From: Halovenus aranensis
GTDB taxonomy: Archaea; Halobacteriota; Halobacteria; Halobacteriales; Haloarculaceae
Assembly: GCF_900100385.1 (NCBI RefSeq)
Contig: NZ_FNFC01000010.1
Coordinates: forward strand, 62,001-126,000
Direction of reading: 5' to 3'
Length of the DNA stretch: 64,000 nucleotides
The notes below the pieces were generated by a model, which saw only the letters and a program-made list of their open reading frames with translations, made no database searches and was not told the DNA's origin. This document shows, in pieces, positions 62,380 to 64,000 of the stretch. The position numbers and the translations under genes are program-made. Position 1 is the stretch's first letter. Every line of letters begins with the position of its first letter.

Positions 62380-63144
62380 TCACTTCACGAGGTAGCCGCC
62401 GTCGACGACGAGCGTGTGGCCGTGGATGTAGCGGCCGCCGTCGCTCGCCAGCAACGTCGCCGCCGGCGCAACGTCTTCGGGCTGACCGACGAAAGACGTG
62501 AGCACGCCGTCGAGCAGTTGCTGTTCGTCTTGTTCTGTCTCGACTGGTGTCATTCCAGACTCGACCGGCCCGGGACAGATGGCGTTGACCGCGATTCCAT
62601 CGGGGCCGTAATCGAGTGCCATCTGGCGCGTGAGTCCCGCGACCGCGCCTTTCGAGGCGACGTAGGCCGCCTTCTCGGTGTCGTCGCCCCCGCGGAGGCC
62701 GCGCTGGGAGGCGATGTTGATGATGCGGCCGCTGTCGCTGTCGCGGATGTGGGGCACTGCGTGTTTCGAACACCGCATGACACCCTTGACGTTGACATCC
62801 TGAACGCGGTCCCACTCGTTTTCTGTCACCTCCTCGACGGAGCCGTCGCTCGTGACGCCGGCGCTGTTTACCAGGATGTCGAGGCCGCCGTACTCGTCGA
62901 GCGCCCGTTCGAGGGTCGCCTCGACGGAGTCCTCGTCGGTCACATCCGTCTGTTCGAAGACGGCGGTCCCGCCGTCGTCCTCGATGACTGCGAGAGTCGT
63001 CTTCTCGTCGTCTGGGACGCGCGAGGTCTCTCTGATGTCCGCGAGTACGAGGTTTGCACCCTCTCGTGCGAATTCGATGGCAATCGCCCGGCCGATGCCG
63101 CTCGATGCGCCGGTGACGACCGCGGTCCTGCCGTCGAGTTTCAT
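62380..63144 (-). CDS. Short-chain dehydrogenase/reductase (FabG-like)
   Basis: 254 residues from the ATG at 63144 (MKLDGRTAVVTGASSGIGRA). SDR motifs are TGASSGIG, LVNSAGVT, and catalytic Ser146, Tyr161 and Lys165 in INIASQRGL and YVASK. Asp36 after strand 2 (VLADIRE) suggests NAD(H). The end YIHGHTLVVDGGYL is the usual FabG finish. It overlaps the epimerase gene by 4 nt (stop and start share TCA/CAT), so both are in one operon, probably in sugar metabolism (inference from the pairing). Confidence 0.92.
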   Translation of the reverse strand: MKLDGRTAVVTGASSGIGRAIAIEFAREGANLVLADIRETSRVPDDEKTTLAVIEDDGGTAVFEQTDVTDEDSVEATLERALDEYGGLDILVNSAGVTSDGSVEEVTENEWDRVQDVNVKGVMRCSKHAVPHIRDSDSGRIINIASQRGLRGGDDTEKAAYVASKGAVAGLTRQMALDYGPDGIAVNAICPGPVESGMTPVETEQDEQQLLDGVLTSFVGQPEDVAPAATLLASDGGRYIHGHTLVVDGGYLVK

Positions 63145-64000
63145 CTGTCGGCCTCCAGTGGCGACGCGACGCTCTCGGTCTCGGCCGTGTGCCAGGAGTG
63201 ACGCGGCTCCCAGCCGAGGTCGCGTTTTGCCTTGGCAGTCGAAAAGGCCGCGCGGTCGCCCTCGATATCGCACTCAGGGGCGCGGTCGCCCCACGCCGCC
63301 GCGACCGCCTCGGCAGTCGGCTCGTCGACGTAGTTGTCTTCGGCGACCGCGATGTAGGATTCGTGGCCGGTCGTCTCGGCTGCGAGCGCCCGCCCGACCA
63401 GTCGAGCCACGTCCCGCACGTCGACGTACGACCAGAGGCTTCCCGACGGCGTCGGGTTCTCGATATCGAAGCCTTCTCTGATGGCCGCCGTTTCGTACTC
63501 GCCGGGTACCTGAATCCAGGAGGGCTGGAGCGACGTGACCGAGACGCCGTACGTTCGGACCGTGCGCTCGGCGACGAGTTCGCCGACGACCTTCGAGGTG
63601 CCGTATGCGTCCTCGGGCCGCTGTGGATGTGTCTCGTCGACTGGGAGCGACGCCAGGGGACGAGCTTCCTCGCCGGCGGTGACGCCGTAAGTCGCCTCGC
63701 TCGAACTCCAGACCACGTCTGCCCCGACCTCGCCAGCGGCGGTCAGGACGTTGTACGTACTGGTGACGTTGTGGACGAACGTCTCCGTCCCGGCGCGGTG
63801 GCCGGCCCCCGGCACTGCCGCGAGGTGGACAACACCATCCGGCTCCACGTCGTGGATAATCTCCCAGATTGGGCCCTGCTCTGTGAGGTCTGCCGCGAGA
63901 TATTCGACGCCTTCCGGCGACTCACCGTGGGGTTCGTGGCGGTCGACGCCGAGTACGTCGTACTCGTCTGCCAGTTCCGCGACGGTCCACCGGCCGAGGG
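63141..64000 (-). CDS. NAD-dependent epimerase/dehydratase (N-terminus outside the window)
   Basis: About 286 residues visible; the start and the GxxGxxG loop lie beyond position 64000. The frame stays open to the edge, with WTVAELADEYDVLGVDRHEP showing the first strands. Extended SDR motifs are HLAAVPGAG, SSSEATYG with the catalytic Ser/Thr, and AYGTSKVVGE with Tyr and Lys of the active site. Late on it has SWIQVPGEYETAAIREGFDI and SYVDVRDVARLVGRAL. It probably acts on a nucleotide sugar. Joined with the SDR gene by a 4-nt overlap. Confidence 0.9.
   Translation of the reverse strand, partial: LGRWTVAELADEYDVLGVDRHEPHGESPEGVEYLAADLTEQGPIWEIIHDVEPDGVVHLAAVPGAGHRAGTETFVHNVTSTYNVLTAAGEVGADVVWSSSEATYGVTAGEEARPLASLPVDETHPQRPEDAYGTSKVVGELVAERTVRTYGVSVTSLQPSWIQVPGEYETAAIREGFDIENPTPSGSLWSYVDVRDVARLVGRALAAETTGHESYIAVAEDNYVDEPTAEAVAAAWGDRAPECDIEGDRAAFSTAKAKRDLGWEPRHSWHTAETESVASPLEADR

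Noticed and set aside
1-64000. Stable RNA genes, intact IS elements or integrases
   Set aside because: No cloverleaf-like segment, rRNA stretch, transposase or integrase motif was seen on either strand; short or diverged ones could be missed without a computed search.

Overview
The window is chromosomal DNA from a halophilic archaeon (class Halobacteria). The evidence is high GC outside short AT-rich promoter gaps, very acidic proteins, Tat-type lipoboxes (twin Arg then Cys) on most exported proteins, HTH_10 (bacterio-opsin-activator-like) and haloarchaea-specific DUF families, an Htr-like transducer, archaeal TopA, AspRS and RtcB, and many probable leaderless genes with a TATA-like box about 26-33 nt upstream of the start codon. 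No rRNA, tRNA, CRISPR array, intact insertion sequence or integrase was recognised. The genus cannot be fixed from the sequence alone.

Layout. 1-4.7 kb: end of an unknown gene, RNA ligase rtcB, a type IV pilin-like gene, a 44-aa membrane protein and a chemotaxis transducer. 4.8-9 kb: branched-chain-amino-acid-type (HAAT) ABC cluster 1 (livHMGF, no binding protein). 9-12 kb: a TctA-like permease divergent from a two-gene DUF operon that carries two DtxR/SirR-like palindromes on its promoter, then IPP isomerase and an alpha/beta hydrolase. 13-18.4 kb: HAAT cluster 2 (livK-G-F-H-M), followed by an HTH_10 regulator divergent from an acyl-CoA ligase. 21-28.4 kb: an unknown protein, TrkA, an APC permease, an amphi-Trp/YegP protein and a large RND exporter. 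28.6-35.2 kb: a VOC protein, HAAT cluster 3 (livK-H-M-G-F) and an SDR. 35.3-42.6 kb: a MoxR / DUF58 / transglutaminase locus. 42.8-45.5 kb: an ABC-2 exporter operon ending in a winged-helix regulator. 45.5-53.4 kb: a seven-repeat FG-GAP lipoprotein, DUF309, a GAF histidine kinase, topA and aspS. 53.5-55.2 kb: a lipoprotein, a UPF0175/DUF3368 toxin-antitoxin pair and DUF5786. 55.3-59.8 kb: a 1485-aa surface protein. 59.9-64 kb: TIGR00725, DUF123, universal stress protein, FAD oxidoreductase, SDR and a partial epimerase.

How it fits together. Nutrient uptake dominates: three complete or near-complete HAAT transporters with different gene orders lie within about 30 kb, with a chemoreceptor, an acyl-CoA ligase and a dedicated regulator beside them. 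A second theme is the cell surface: pilin, MoxR/DUF58/transglutaminase, FG-GAP lipoprotein and giant CARDB-rich protein. The most promising under-described items are the 10.4-11.5 kb DUF operon with metal-box-like operators on both TATA box and start codon, the RND exporter with a coiled-coil insert and a soluble C-terminal domain, and a short duplication of the 3-prime end of aspS just downstream of the gene.
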